DNA of 64,000 nucleotides from CAYWXV01 sp964462535 (GTDB lineage: Bacteria; Bacteroidota; Ignavibacteria; OLB7). Location: NCBI GenBank assembly GCA_964462535.1, contig CAYWXV010000007.1, forward strand, positions 1 through 64,000, written 5' to 3'. The notes beneath the pieces are model-generated. The model made no database searches and had not been told where the DNA came from. It saw only the letters and a list, made by a program, of their open reading frames with translations. Below, one piece after another: positions 27,001 to 35,612 of this stretch; the stretch's first letter is position 1; each line of letters starts with the position of its first letter. The position numbers and the translations under genes were made by a program.

Positions 27001-29439
27001 CTGGTTCTGAATGTCGACGTTGTTGTTCTCGAACGTCTTCTTGTCTCGCGCCCAGATCGCCCTGATCGTCATATACCGTGGATCGGTCGGGTCAATTCCC
27101 GTCGCCGTGCGCACGCCAAGGCGGGTATGCCATAGCTCTACGCGACCGGATGCCCCGAGTACGGGCTCAAGAACATGGTTCCACGATCCGTAGCGGTTGG
27201 GGGTGATGATCAAACGGAATGGCGATTCGATTGCAGTCTGCGTGGCGGTGGGCTTTGCGATCTTCGGCTTCACCGCGGCGGTAATGACTGCGTCGATCCC
27301 GATTGGGGATGTTGCGATCTCGTACCCCTTCTTCGAAACTCGAATGTCCGATTTGAGCTCTCGCTGCAGAGAGGCCGCCTGTAGCAGATGGCCGATGGTA
27401 TCGCGATACGAAGTCACACCGTTGTACCCACCCCCCTGCGTGCTTCTGGTTTTCGGAGGCTTGGCTCGCAACTTGTCCGCCGCCACCTTCACGTTGGCCC
27501 CCACCAGAATATGTCCGCTGCTCTTGATGATCCCCTTGTCGGCGAGCTTGCCCATCTTCCTGCTAGGAGACGGCTGCTCAGGACCAGGCTCCGCGCCGTG
27601 TGGGGCAACACTTAGCGGAAAGTCTCTGATCGCGTCCAGAACGCTTTCCAGCGAATAATTGATCGACGAAGTGGAGCCGGGAACGGTAAACACAAGCCGA
27701 CTCGGGCCGGCAAATCTTGACCCTACCGGGGGGGGATAGTTCGCCGGGTTATCGCTATTACCACTCGCCGGATCACTGTTCTTCGGCTTGGGATCCGTAT
27801 AACTGTCTTCCGCTTCCCACAATGCTTCTTCGGCGATGTTTTGTGGCGGGAAGTGCACGATCAGGTAGGCAGCCCCCCCGCCATCCCGGACCAAACGGGT
27901 CTTCCCACCTGTCGACTCGAGCTTCATTCCCTTGAACACGATGGTCAACACCAGAAGATCGTCCGGTCGGACGACAACAAGTCGTGGATCGGTGACAAGG
28001 ATATTGGGGAAGTCAATTTCGCGGGGTGTCAACTGGACGATCGCCTGAGCGGTTGAATCGTCAGTGACGTTTGCGGGCAAGGTGTCGCTCGGTTGGTCTG
28101 CCAGGAGCGTCTTCGGCGTACTGTGCGTGGCCCCAGGGGAAAAGTCGGATCCATTGGACACGCCAACCACCGGCGCGGAAGAGTCCACGATACGAACACG
28201 TGCGCCAGGTTCTGCCACAACCGGCTCGGAGATCACCTTGCTGCTGTCGGGCAGCGGCAGGAACGTGCCGGATAGAGGTGGGAGACACTCAAGATGCCGG
28301 ACGCTGCGTCCCGCCGTAACCATCTCGAATCGCGAGCCCGAATCCGACTTCTCTCCTCCAACCAGCAGTGATGTATCACCAACGTGGAGCCACGAGGCAG
28401 CGGCGCCATACTGTGCAATGATTGCCGTCTCCACGCCGGATTCGCTCGTGATCACCGCGTAGCGAGGTCTCTTCAACGCAATAGCGAACGGCTCTCCATT
28501 GGATGCGTTCAGCTGCGTTGCCGGTGCTACCTTCAGTCGATCCTGCTCACCCAACCCTTCAAGTACCAAAGCGACCCGACCACTGTTGGTGGTCTCCACT
28601 CGCGCAAGGTCGAAGGGAGAATCCAGCGACGTGAAACTCCATCCCGAATCGGTCGGGGCCGGAACGATGGGCCAGCGGTAGACGCCACGTGGGAAGGCAA
28701 GGGACGTGCGTCTGTCTGGTGCCTGTTCGAAGAAGCTCGGGGACGTGCGCGGTGGGGTCCAGAGCAGCAGTGAATCGGCCTCGAGTCTTCCCTGCCTCCC
28801 CGACGTACGAACGACCCGTTCCCCAGCCAGCCTGAGACGCCAATCGACCGAGAACTCCGCCTGGGCGGTTCCGCTCAGCCGCAATCTCCCCTGTCCGGGA
28901 AGCTCGCAAACCGGCGAGGCCAAACGGAGGATCGATCGAACCGGCTCGACACCCGCAAGCCATCCCTCCAACCCAGCGCGGCCACGGAAGTCACCGAGCG
29001 CCATTGTCAGGTCGAGCGTGCGCCCGGCGAGCCCTGTGCGAATCTCGAACCGCATGTCGGCTGGCAGGCTCGTCCCCGGGTACCTGGCATCGGAGAGGTC
29101 GACCGTGATCAAACGTGCGTCCCGTGTGACGCTCAAGAGCGCCTCGCCGTCGAACCGCCTACGGTCGATGACAAAACGGTCGATGCCGGCAACCCTGAAA
29201 TGAACTGCCCCTTCCGTCTCGACTATCTCAACCGGACCGGACGTTGTTCCAGCAAACGCCCGTCCAACGGACGTAGCGACACCAAACGCAGAAGCACCCG
29301 CGAGCCCGAGGCCGATCATTCTGCGCCGGGATATTGGCTCGTCCGATCCCGCAAGTAGGCGTTGAAGGTGGTTGTCAGATTCGGTCACCGTAGTTGACCG
29401 ATCTCGAAGGACCTGAAGATTGAGGCGGGTGGAGTTCAT
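24082..29439 (-). CDS. Giant Tat-signal protein of unknown function (1785 aa)
   Basis: No family is recognised. The N-terminus carries a twin-arginine signal: SRRRMIG at 37-43, then a hydrophobic stretch and a likely cleavage site at AFA (61-63). If used, the protein is exported folded. The mature part is beta-rich up to about residue 1300. A helical section of about 200 residues follows, then a long beta-domain of alternating amphipathic strands with a Gly-rich turn (FGGGGFFG) towards the C-terminus. Two Cys-containing segments are seen there. It follows the 367-aa gene by 188 nt and precedes the 1470-aa gene by 38 nt. Confidence 0.65.
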   Translation of the reverse strand: MNSTRLNLQVLRDRSTTVTESDNHLQRLLAGSDEPISRRRMIGLGLAGASAFGVATSVGRAFAGTTSGPVEIVETEGAVHFRVAGIDRFVIDRRRFDGEALLSVTRDARLITVDLSDARYPGTSLPADMRFEIRTGLAGRTLDLTMALGDFRGRAGLEGWLAGVEPVRSILRLASPVCELPGQGRLRLSGTAQAEFSVDWRLRLAGERVVRTSGRQGRLEADSLLLWTPPRTSPSFFEQAPDRRTSLAFPRGVYRWPIVPAPTDSGWSFTSLDSPFDLARVETTNSGRVALVLEGLGEQDRLKVAPATQLNASNGEPFAIALKRPRYAVITSESGVETAIIAQYGAAASWLHVGDTSLLVGGEKSDSGSRFEMVTAGRSVRHLECLPPLSGTFLPLPDSSKVISEPVVAEPGARVRIVDSSAPVVGVSNGSDFSPGATHSTPKTLLADQPSDTLPANVTDDSTAQAIVQLTPREIDFPNILVTDPRLVVVRPDDLLVLTIVFKGMKLESTGGKTRLVRDGGGAAYLIVHFPPQNIAEEALWEAEDSYTDPKPKNSDPASGNSDNPANYPPPVGSRFAGPSRLVFTVPGSTSSINYSLESVLDAIRDFPLSVAPHGAEPGPEQPSPSRKMGKLADKGIIKSSGHILVGANVKVAADKLRAKPPKTRSTQGGGYNGVTSYRDTIGHLLQAASLQRELKSDIRVSKKGYEIATSPIGIDAVITAAVKPKIAKPTATQTAIESPFRLIITPNRYGSWNHVLEPVLGASGRVELWHTRLGVRTATGIDPTDPRYMTIRAIWARDKKTFENNNVDIQNQNLPGLQHENEPFRMSMDYYDRWNIVHLTSNWRMPAPNVQGSNASYVPRPVDVNLLMLSSLGSWMDTRGAWTNMPQGLSVEEWKQIGTMGRDHFVKVVYAGFLFPFGHRASLVKITERKIYYGSNGPIAYMFQRMFIIVREFEKVFRNLGVQVTNLPPGKQVTGMETTDPRKVDNEFPFRRVTITTRITPNLDKPEMADVMNMKQSCFWPQVGSKDFNFGIVAEDVDGKEVELTMPLAFVDKMVTDQNSGRTTILELTSKYEKEQKVKGADPGDPVARRRRPMAGQKIVYANYAKPGDTTFETTEMAFGAEVPEVGVYNSLSWQNPRFFPVMRAARLHIPSIKHLAGTEPQEFGYSNVFSRVAFGAENAGELLFDIIEGKKLEMDFSKKGDRSGALATPNMSIKGLARAMGPVGGDTGKIAGGNFDPTDFFGDLLSDLSPKLFGCINLFDIINGIAGGDLLNKLDIVPKFVTEALDGVEKFLALVEQMQATAERLKSITDPNVAQVPTNEIKNRLQAVLDPAIAIIGPDGDIAHLFEEPFEPSAIDAKLGTLQGHISDLSAALGNLMSGLEAPAPGVAEGEIKFFRDALRDVQGVLGDINGFLDKVRQFIGLIPTELPEELTLKFEWKPELKDWGFAPGKPLFIAKDAGKKATFVIGVEARIKTDLDSPPKVSVYTSLENFAVDLIAPLSFIVLHFEKIQFIADTGLKADVDVKLRDLEFVGPLSFVETLKDLIPLDGFSDPPAVDVSAEGIKASFSIPIPSVSVGVFSMKNISFSAGFHIPFIGPPLSVTFAFCTKENPFILTVMMFGGGGFFGITLDPAGIQSMEAAFEFGASLSVDFGVASGGVEVMAGVYFKMTLTNGEESLLLNGYLRIKGYVDVLGLISCTIILKMELIYESSSGKCIGRATLIIEIEVLIFSGSVEVSCEKKFAGANGDPTFVEAMGPAQIAAPTPNDPAHKIEVFPWQEYCQAFA

Positions 29440-29627
29440 GTGCCCGGAACCTCTTCGTTAGACTGATGAGATGCGGAAGGAATGTGCCTCAGTCGCCCAC
29501 GACATGCGCGAACGTGCTGATATGCGCGAGTAATCTACCCGGCCGCGATTGCAGTTGTCCTGCGCACGGGTTGCGGTTGAGGGAAAGCGTACGGGGGAAG
29601 GCGATCGGAGCGTGGGCGCCTACGTCG

Positions 29628-30731
29628 TCACGGAGCTCTCTTGTAAATCGTTCCACGCTCGCCACCAAGACATGGGGTCAGCAGGGCGTCGAGTATCGAG
29701 GGTGGAACTGCCAGATCGAGCTTCGGCGCAGGAAAGAGCTCGGCGCCCGGTATGCGGTAAAAGGCGAAGGGGAGATCGTCGTCTGCAAGGCCGCCGAGAT
29801 CAACGATTTGGATCCCCTTGTCGATAAAGAAGTATCGACCACTTCCCGTTGAGTCACCTCCCCTTCCACCACCGATGTCGACGCCCGACCCGATCTGGCC
29901 ACGACCGAAACCGCCTGAGGTGTCTCTCCCTGCAATATTGACCGGCTGATAGGTAAACCACCAGATCTCGCTCTCCCCAAGGGGGAACGTGCCATCCGCA
30001 GCCGTTACCTGCCAGGCATACCTCCCCCCTGTACGCAAGGGGCGGCTGGCAATGGGGTATGGAAAGACCGTGTTTGGGACGTTCGGCCGCTCAAACCATG
30101 CTGGGTTGGAAGCGATTGCATCGTACGGCGTTTGCCTGCCAAGAATCTCGACGACTCGCAGGAGATACGTTGGCCTGCTCCCGCGGGCAAGAGGCGTTGG
30201 TGGCAGCCACGTAAATGTCGGAAGCCTTTCCTCTACTACCGATTCGTCCGACGGCATCACGAGTATCGGAGGCGTGGACACCTCGACGCGTTGATCATAG
30301 CAGTCGGTTCCCATGTCCGCATCATTTGCGGCGTTGCGTACGGTCACGCAAACCCGGTAGTCTCCAGTTGGAGCCTGACCCGTACGCAGGAAGACGTCCT
30401 TGTATCTCTGGTTGTAGTAGGTGGCGTCGATGGGCTGGACCTCCACACCGTTCACAATCTTGATACCCGGTGGGAGTCGAAACTGCGCAGACGTGGCATC
30501 CACGATCTTTCCGTCCTTCGCTTCGTCCGCCTGGCCGAACAGGTAGACCGTGAACGTTGTGGACGTTCGATTCTCAATGCGAATCCGCCAGAGATCGGCC
30601 ACCTTCAGTTGATTTGGCGGAGGTCGGAATAGCGTAACACGAATCGAGTCCTGCGCCCGGAGCTGATTTGCTCCAATGCTAACCGATGCAGCTAGTAGAC
30701 AGGCAGTGAGGATGTAGCGGACGTGGCTCAT
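29628..30731 (-). CDS. Secreted Ig-like protein heading the giant-protein operon
   Basis: This 367-aa protein begins with a Sec signal peptide (core ILTACLLAASVSIGA, cleavage probably after LRAQ). A beta-sandwich-like N-terminal region with the segment LFRPPPNQLKVADLW is followed by a fibronectin-like domain around PTFTWLPPTP and RYAWQVTAAD, and then a Gly-rich linker and a Pro/Leu-rich tail. Such Ig-like repeats occur in many Bacteroidota surface proteins. No enzyme motif is seen. I took ATG 30731 because it places the signal peptide at the N-terminus; the open frame continues upstream without sense. GGGGG precedes the start. Confidence 0.65.
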   Translation of the reverse strand: MSHVRYILTACLLAASVSIGANQLRAQDSIRVTLFRPPPNQLKVADLWRIRIENRTSTTFTVYLFGQADEAKDGKIVDATSAQFRLPPGIKIVNGVEVQPIDATYYNQRYKDVFLRTGQAPTGDYRVCVTVRNAANDADMGTDCYDQRVEVSTPPILVMPSDESVVEERLPTFTWLPPTPLARGSRPTYLLRVVEILGRQTPYDAIASNPAWFERPNVPNTVFPYPIASRPLRTGGRYAWQVTAADGTFPLGESEIWWFTYQPVNIAGRDTSGGFGRGQIGSGVDIGGGRGGDSTGSGRYFFIDKGIQIVDLGGLADDDLPFAFYRIPGAELFPAPKLDLAVPPSILDALLTPCLGGERGTIYKRAP

Positions 30732-31148
30732 ATGGATCCCCCAGTATTGCGACCAGATGTCGACGTTGCGTCGTCCCGGTCGAACAGTAACGTGCGAAAC
30801 GCGATTCAGGTTATTCCTGTTCGGCGCCATGGGGGGGGGACTTCCGTCCGGACTGACGGTATCGACGGCCGAAGTTTACGCAATTCGAGCGTGGATTCCC
30901 AAGAGTCTGCCTCCACCCGATGCGGAACGGAATGCTCGCTTCCACCAAGTGGCCTCGCTTCTCGCCCTCCGCGTTGCGGCGACCTGAATGCTTGCAACAG
31001 TGCGGCTCGACTCTGCAGACTGCCCCCATTCTCCGCAACCCTGCGCGACCAACGTTGACTGGAAGTGGTCGCGCGGTCAATCACTCCCGAGCGCCGTTGA
31101 CCTTCGGCCCGTTCACATGCGAAACGCGGGACAAACTCCGACTTCCAA
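30732..31148 (-). other. Gap between smc and the giant-protein operon
   Basis: This 417-bp region contains no credible gene. It must hold the start of the giant-protein operon transcript, but I see no clear promoter. A run of nine G (30831-30839) lies about 100 bp upstream of the 367-aa start. Homopolymers of this length can vary by slippage. Confidence 0.5.
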
Positions 31149-34100
31149 TCATGCCTGGACTTCGGCCGGCGCCTCGGTACGTACCACGCGCGCCCCATTC
31201 TTCGCCGCTGCTGACTCGGTAAATCGCACCGAGACGATCTTCGATACTCCATCCTCTTCCTGCGTCACGCCATACATCGTGTCGGCGGCCGCCATCGTTC
31301 TCTTGTTGTGCGTCACGATGATAAACTGCGTCTCGCGAACGAAGCGTCGCACGAGCTGTATGAAGCGATCGATGTTTGCGTCATCGAGAGGTGCATCGAC
31401 CTCGTCGAGAATACAGAACGGTGACGGCTTCACAAGGTAGATGGAGAAGAGGAGCGCAATGGCTGTGAGGGTCTTTTCTCCGCCCGACAAGAGGTCGATC
31501 GAGTGGGGCCGCTTGCCTCTCGGCTTGGCAATGATTTCGATCTGCGCCTCCAGCGGGTCACCTTCCGACAGCTTGATGTCGGCTTCGTCACCTTCAAGGA
31601 AGAGTGTGCTGAAGATGTCCTGGAAGTTCTTGCGAATCGAGTCGAACGTCTCGATGAATTTCGTCTGCGCAGTATCGTTTATCTCACTGATGGTGTCAAT
31701 GAGCGTCTTCTCCGCGTTGCGAAGATCTTCAACCTGCCCTTTGAGGAAGAGATAGCGGGTGTTCTCCTCTTCCCACTCCTCATATGCAAGGAAGTTCACG
31801 GTCCCAAGCAGCTTCAAACGCCCTTTCACGTTGCGTAGATCTTCTCGCAGCGTGGTCAGAGAAACTTCGTCATCAACGGACTCTCGATGATGAAGCGTCA
31901 ACTCGAATTCGTCCCGGGCCCTCTCAACCATCGCGTCAGTGCGGGTTGTCATCTCGTTGATCTTCATCTCGAGTTCATGCGCCATACCAAGGGTCGATTC
32001 GTACCCCTTACGCTCCTCACGGAGTCGCTCTGAATGACGCGCGATCTCTTCGCGTTTCGCAGTCTGGCGACCGACAATATCATCCAACTTTCGCTGCGCC
32101 GTAATCAACTCGTCACGGAACGACTCCACGGTCACGGCCGACTCGCTGAGGAGATCGTCAACCTGTTCCAGCTCAGTGGTCCACTCTTCCTTCTCGACCC
32201 TCCGATTCTCGATCATCTTCTCGGCCTTCTCCCGATCGCGCCGGATGCGATCAAGCTCTGTGCGGCCGCTCCGTTCGTCACCCCGCAACGACGCCATCGA
32301 GACCTCGCATTCGTTCAAGAGTCTCGACCGCTCTGCCAACTCACGCTCCTCGCGTTCCAGCTCAAACGCGACATCCCGTACGAGCTTCTCCCCTTCCTCC
32401 TGTTCCTGCCGGAGGGCGAGGCGTCGGGGCTCAATACCAGCCTGCGCCTCCTCCAGCTTCGTTATCTCCTCGGTGAAGTGGACGCGATCCGATTCATGTG
32501 CGGCAACCAGGTCGTCGGCAGACTGGATCTCATACTCGAATCGAGAGCGGTTCCTCTCCACCGATCCGACGTGCCCTTGCGCTTCACGGACGGCGTTGCT
32601 CAGTGCTCCCAGGTCGACGCGCCCCATCTCCGATCGGAGCTCGCTGATACGGGCATCTATACGTTGCAGGGCCCCCACGTGCTCCGCCATCTCCTCGCGA
32701 AGCCGGGCGATGATCTCGTGTTTCCCAATGACGGCGCCGGAGCTGGCGGATCCACCGCTGACAGATGCGCGCCCCGCCACAACGACCCCATCAAGGGTTA
32801 CTGCGCGCGGAACCCCCATGTCGACGGCCTGAGTCGCCTCCTCTACCGTTGACACAATCAACACGTCGTGAAGCAGGAGGCGCCGGACCGCATCGTACTC
32901 AGGCGAGGATGCGGTCACATCCGACGCCCAGCCGAGTCCGGGTGTTTCCGCGATTGGGGAACCAGGGGTGGTCTTCGGAAGGCGGTCAAGACAGACGAAC
33001 GTCGCTCTCCCCTTCCCCCCCTCTTCAATGCGAGCAATTCCCCTGCGCGCATCATCGATCGTGGGAACTATCAGGTATCCGGCGGCTTGTCCGATAGCGG
33101 CTGTAACGGCAGCGCGAAACTTCTCATCGACACTGATCACGTCCGCAACGGGGATCGGATCGACGGCGCACCAATCCCGATTATCCACCAGATAGCGCAT
33201 CGACTCGTCCTGATCGACAAGCCCCGCGAGGAACTCAATCTTCGTCTCACGCGAATTGATCGCTGCCCGATGCGAATCTCCTTCTGCTTTCAGCTGATCA
33301 ATCTCCGTGGCGAGGCGGGTCTTTGCCAGTTCGCCGTCACGAAACGCCTCCTGTGCCCGCTCAAGTCGGTCAATCGCCTCGGCCAGTTCGCGTTCGGTCT
33401 GCCCAAGACGCTCCTCCGCAGTCTCGCGGTCGATACGCGCCGACTCGTCTTCCTCGTCAAAGCCCTCAAGCCGCCCACGGATACTGTCCATTCGCGCGCG
33501 AATCCGTTCCTCCTCACCCCGAAGCTCCCCTAGCGCATTGATAACCGCTATCACACGGTCCTGCGCTCCCCTTGCGCGTCGCCGCACGTCCGTCACCCGC
33601 TCCTTGACCTCCTCGACCTCCCCCTTCATGACGTGCTGGGTCCCCTCCGCTTCAACTAACTGCTCCCGAATTGTGGTCAGTGCAGCCTCGACGTCGTTGC
33701 GGTCTCGGGCAAGCGCCTCAAGACCGCCACGGGCCTCGGCGATATCACGTTCCGCGCGATCTGAGGCCGTGAGGAGGGACCTTCTTCTCTCCTGCGCCAC
33801 AGCCCGCTCGCGCTCCAGTTGAGCGATCCGACCGCTCACCGCTGTGACGTCCTTTTGCGCCTCTAGCAGCTCGGCGTCGATTTCGGAATGCTCCCGCTCC
33901 AACTCCTGTATCACAGTCTCCTCCTCGGCAAGATGGGCATCCAGCTCATCCTTCTTCGCTCTGGCCTCGGCGAGCTTCGCTCGCAAGGGCTCTATGCGAG
34001 ACATTGTCGAGGCGTACTCGCGTTCCAGGACGTCGATGTCGAGGCGGAGCCGTTCGGCATCGAGCTCCTTATACTCCTTCGCTCGTACCGCCTGGCGCTC

Positions 34101-34715
34101 GAGCGAACCGACCTTCTTTCCGACTTCCTTAACGATATCGTTGATGCGCGTCAGGTCTCCCTGAGTCTGTTCGAGACGTCGAAGGGCCTCGCGCCGCCGA
34201 TGCTTGTACTTGGTTACGCCCGCGGCTTCCTCAAACAATCGTCGTCGTTCGTCGGCTCGATCGGAGAGAATCGTCTCGATCATCTTCAGCTCGATCACGG
34301 AATAGGCATTTGCCCCCATCCCGGTATCCATGAAGAGATCCACAATATCCCGAAGGCGACATTGCGTCTTGTTGAGGAGATATTCCGAATCGCCGTTGCG
34401 GAAGAGGCGGCGAGCAATTGTCACCTCGCTGTACTCGGTCGGGAGAATACCCTTCGTGTTCTCGACCGTGAGCGACACCTCTGCCATTCCCAGCGGGCGT
34501 CTCTTACCGGCCCCGTTGAAGATCACGTTCTCCATTCTGTCGGACCGCAGCACGGACGCCTTCTGTTCACCGATCGCCCATCGAAGAGCATCGATAAGGT
34601 TTGACTTACCACACCCGTTCGGTCCTACGATAGCCGTGATCCCGTCGTTGAACCGGAGCACGGTGCGATGGGCAAAGGACTTGAAGCCAATCAGTTCGAG
34701 TTTGGAGAGATACAT
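31149..34715 (-). CDS. smc: Chromosome segregation protein SMC
   Basis: This 1188-aa ATPase condenses and aligns chromosomes with ScpA and ScpB. The N-terminal head has Walker A GPNGCGKS at residues 31-38. Two long coiled-coil arms (about 165-500 and 660-1000, rich in Glu, Arg and Leu) flank a hinge near 520-640. The C-terminal head carries LLSGGEKTLTAIALLF and the Walker B motif ILDEVDAPLDD. Length is typical. scpA and scpB are not in the window. It is downstream of a terminator and reads as its own unit. Confidence 0.97.
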   Translation of the reverse strand: MYLSKLELIGFKSFAHRTVLRFNDGITAIVGPNGCGKSNLIDALRWAIGEQKASVLRSDRMENVIFNGAGKRRPLGMAEVSLTVENTKGILPTEYSEVTIARRLFRNGDSEYLLNKTQCRLRDIVDLFMDTGMGANAYSVIELKMIETILSDRADERRRLFEEAAGVTKYKHRRREALRRLEQTQGDLTRINDIVKEVGKKVGSLERQAVRAKEYKELDAERLRLDIDVLEREYASTMSRIEPLRAKLAEARAKKDELDAHLAEEETVIQELEREHSEIDAELLEAQKDVTAVSGRIAQLERERAVAQERRRSLLTASDRAERDIAEARGGLEALARDRNDVEAALTTIREQLVEAEGTQHVMKGEVEEVKERVTDVRRRARGAQDRVIAVINALGELRGEEERIRARMDSIRGRLEGFDEEDESARIDRETAEERLGQTERELAEAIDRLERAQEAFRDGELAKTRLATEIDQLKAEGDSHRAAINSRETKIEFLAGLVDQDESMRYLVDNRDWCAVDPIPVADVISVDEKFRAAVTAAIGQAAGYLIVPTIDDARRGIARIEEGGKGRATFVCLDRLPKTTPGSPIAETPGLGWASDVTASSPEYDAVRRLLLHDVLIVSTVEEATQAVDMGVPRAVTLDGVVVAGRASVSGGSASSGAVIGKHEIIARLREEMAEHVGALQRIDARISELRSEMGRVDLGALSNAVREAQGHVGSVERNRSRFEYEIQSADDLVAAHESDRVHFTEEITKLEEAQAGIEPRRLALRQEQEEGEKLVRDVAFELEREERELAERSRLLNECEVSMASLRGDERSGRTELDRIRRDREKAEKMIENRRVEKEEWTTELEQVDDLLSESAVTVESFRDELITAQRKLDDIVGRQTAKREEIARHSERLREERKGYESTLGMAHELEMKINEMTTRTDAMVERARDEFELTLHHRESVDDEVSLTTLREDLRNVKGRLKLLGTVNFLAYEEWEEENTRYLFLKGQVEDLRNAEKTLIDTISEINDTAQTKFIETFDSIRKNFQDIFSTLFLEGDEADIKLSEGDPLEAQIEIIAKPRGKRPHSIDLLSGGEKTLTAIALLFSIYLVKPSPFCILDEVDAPLDDANIDRFIQLVRRFVRETQFIIVTHNKRTMAAADTMYGVTQEEDGVSKIVSVRFTESAAAKNGARVVRTEAPAEVQA

Positions 34716-34744
34716 CTATGGGAGTGTGGAGAGCAGGTGAACGG

Positions 34745-34773
34745 TAGAAAAGAAGGGGACTCGCCCGCGAGTC
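34745..34773 (-). terminator. Terminator between lipoprotein gene and smc
   Basis: GACTCG (34758-34763) and CGAGTC (34768-34773) form a 6-bp stem with a 4-nt loop. On the minus strand this is followed by the T-rich tract TTCTTTTCT. It would separate the GH2-like/MmcQ/lipoprotein genes from smc. Confidence 0.55.
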
Positions 34774-34812
34774 GCCCGAAGTTACACAAACAGCTCGGAC
34801 GTGTACTCCGGA

Positions 34813-35244
34813 TCAGTCATCTGACGCGCTTGCGAGCGCGAATGCCTCCGCGGACGGATGAGAAACGAGTGAATCGCATCCACAAATGTCGCGCATGCGG
34901 CGGGCCAATTCGACGGGCGTAAACGGCCCTAGCTGAAGTGCTCTTTCGCGATCCAGCAACATCCATCCCGTCGGTTCCGCGTGGAACGGGAGTTCGCATT
35001 CGCACCATACAAATCGATCGTTCCATCCTACACGCACGACGGGACCGTCAAAGAGGCCATCTGGGTCGCTCGAGTCCCCAGACCGCTGGAGGAAGTACAT
35101 CGAGCGCTGACTGTCAAACACAAGATCGACGTCATCGCCGAGACGCTGCCGATGGGCGACCTCTGATGGCTGGCACGCACCAAGGGCAATGGTTGCAACG
35201 ATCGGCGCAAGGATCGTAATCGACGCCGGCGAAATCCGACTCAC
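34813..35244 (-). CDS. Small predicted lipoprotein
   Basis: This 143-aa protein has a lipoprotein signal with the lipobox LGAC (Cys24). The mature part is a short soluble domain with an acidic N-terminal section and a segment DGPVVRVGWNDRFVWCEC; I cannot assign it to a family. The start is GTG at 35244, in the sequence GTGA that also holds the TGA of the upstream gene, so the two are translationally coupled. Confidence 0.65.
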   Translation of the reverse strand: MSRISPASITILAPIVATIALGACQPSEVAHRQRLGDDVDLVFDSQRSMYFLQRSGDSSDPDGLFDGPVVRVGWNDRFVWCECELPFHAEPTGWMLLDRERALQLGPFTPVELARRMRDICGCDSLVSHPSAEAFALASASDD

Positions 35245-35594
35245 GCCAGCTCCCTTCTCCGCGCGGCCGGGAGGGATGCGACGACCAGTTGATATGAGGC
35301 GTCGATCATTTCGGCCACCAGTCGAGTGGGAATCGAACCATCGAGAACAACCGTGTTCCAGTACTTCTTGTTCTGATGATAGCCGGGGATGATTGACTCG
35401 TAGGACTCGCGAAGCTCCAATGCGCGTTCGGGATCACACTTCAGATTGATGCGGAGTGGAAAGGCCTCGGTCGATATCAACACAAACATCTTTCGATCGA
35501 CCCTGATGACAAGGGTGGTCTCGTCAAACGGGAAGTCCTCGGTGGTCCCCTTCTTCGCAAGGGCATACGATCGTATTTCCTCCAGCGTGGTCAT
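35241..35594 (-). CDS. MmcQ/YjbR family protein
   Basis: This 117-aa protein matches the MmcQ/YjbR family: the N-terminal helix leads to TTEDFPFDETTLVIRVDRKMFVLI, and the centre has INLKCDPERALELRE and YHQNKKYWNTVVLDG. Members have a double-wing DNA-binding-like fold, but their function is not settled. It ends in a GTGA overlap with the lipoprotein gene and starts 18 nt after the GH2-like gene stop. Confidence 0.85.
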   Translation of the reverse strand: MTTLEEIRSYALAKKGTTEDFPFDETTLVIRVDRKMFVLISTEAFPLRINLKCDPERALELRESYESIIPGYHQNKKYWNTVVLDGSIPTRLVAEMIDASYQLVVASLPAARRRELA

Positions 35595-35612
35595 CTCAGA
35601 ATCGTACAGGCG

